A DNA stretch of 5,696 nucleotides from an uncultured Ruminococcus sp. (lineage in GTDB: Bacteria > Bacillota > Clostridia > Oscillospirales > Ruminococcaceae), in contig CAMWXM010000184.1 in assembly GCA_947178195.1 (NCBI GenBank), positions 1 to 5,696 on the forward strand. The letters are read 5' to 3'. Each line of letters opens with the position of its first letter. Position 1 is the first letter of the stretch. The notes beneath the pieces were generated by a model, which ran no database searches, was not told where the DNA came from, and worked only from the letters and a program-made list of their open reading frames with translations. A program made the translations under genes and the position numbers. This document shows positions 5,683 to 5,696 of this stretch, piece by piece.

Positions 5683-5696
5683 TTTCCAATTGGAAA
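5683..5696. promoter_or_regulatory. Perfect 14-bp palindrome just upstream of the operon -35 box
   Basis: TTTCCAATTGGAAA is a perfect palindrome ending at the window edge, 5 nt upstream of the -35 box at 5672-5677. It could extend beyond the window. The position suits an operator or activator site, but no regulator gene is visible here. Confidence 0.5.

Overview
The window is AT-rich throughout, uses strong GGAGG-type ribosome binding sites, and has TTGACT/TATAAT-style promoters. This points to a low-GC Bacillota genome, most likely a gut Clostridia relative; that placement is inferred from composition and gene families, not from a marker gene. Every convincing gene lies on the minus strand, so transcription runs from high to low coordinates. 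No transposase, integrase, rRNA, tRNA or CRISPR array is visible. The content looks like an accessory or defence-type region rather than housekeeping DNA.

Right part (about 2529-5696): a self-contained minus-strand operon. A near-consensus promoter (5649-5677) sits beside a 14-bp palindrome at the window edge. It is followed by (1) a small protein with one N-terminal membrane helix (5083-5580), (2) a 360-codon frame for a helical protein of unknown function, interrupted by two in-frame stop codons but with no frameshift (3998-5080), (3) a class I SAM-dependent methyltransferase (3151-3981), and (4) an RBBP9/YdeN-type alpha/beta hydrolase (2588-3154). A nested hairpin terminator (2529-2572) closes it. 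Junctions are very tight: the SD of gene 2 lies in the end of gene 1, genes 3 and 4 share an ATGA overlap, and gene 3 starts 16 nt beyond the stop of gene 2. I do not recognise this combination as a named system. A methyl-transfer step, a hydrolysis step, a helical scaffold or substrate protein and a membrane anchor would make a plausible undescribed cassette, probably crippled in this strain by the broken second gene.

Middle (about 1800-2528): roughly 700 bases without a convincing gene. They hold the promoter of the RES gene, two adjacent stem-loops (1955-1992), a small imperfect direct repeat and little else I can explain.

Left part (506-1774): a solitary toxin-like protein with a four-cysteine N-terminus, a helical (HEPN/RES N-terminal-type) middle and a C-terminal RES domain. 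RES domains degrade NAD+. It has its own promoter with a palindrome between the -35 and -10 boxes, a clear start decided by its SD, and no antitoxin gene beside it.

Far left (1-505): a visibly more GC-rich, hairpin-bearing intergenic stretch (about 300-470), a strong terminator (243-276), a consensus minus-strand promoter (203-231) and a 38-codon reading frame (40-156) that stops early while its frame stays open to the window edge.
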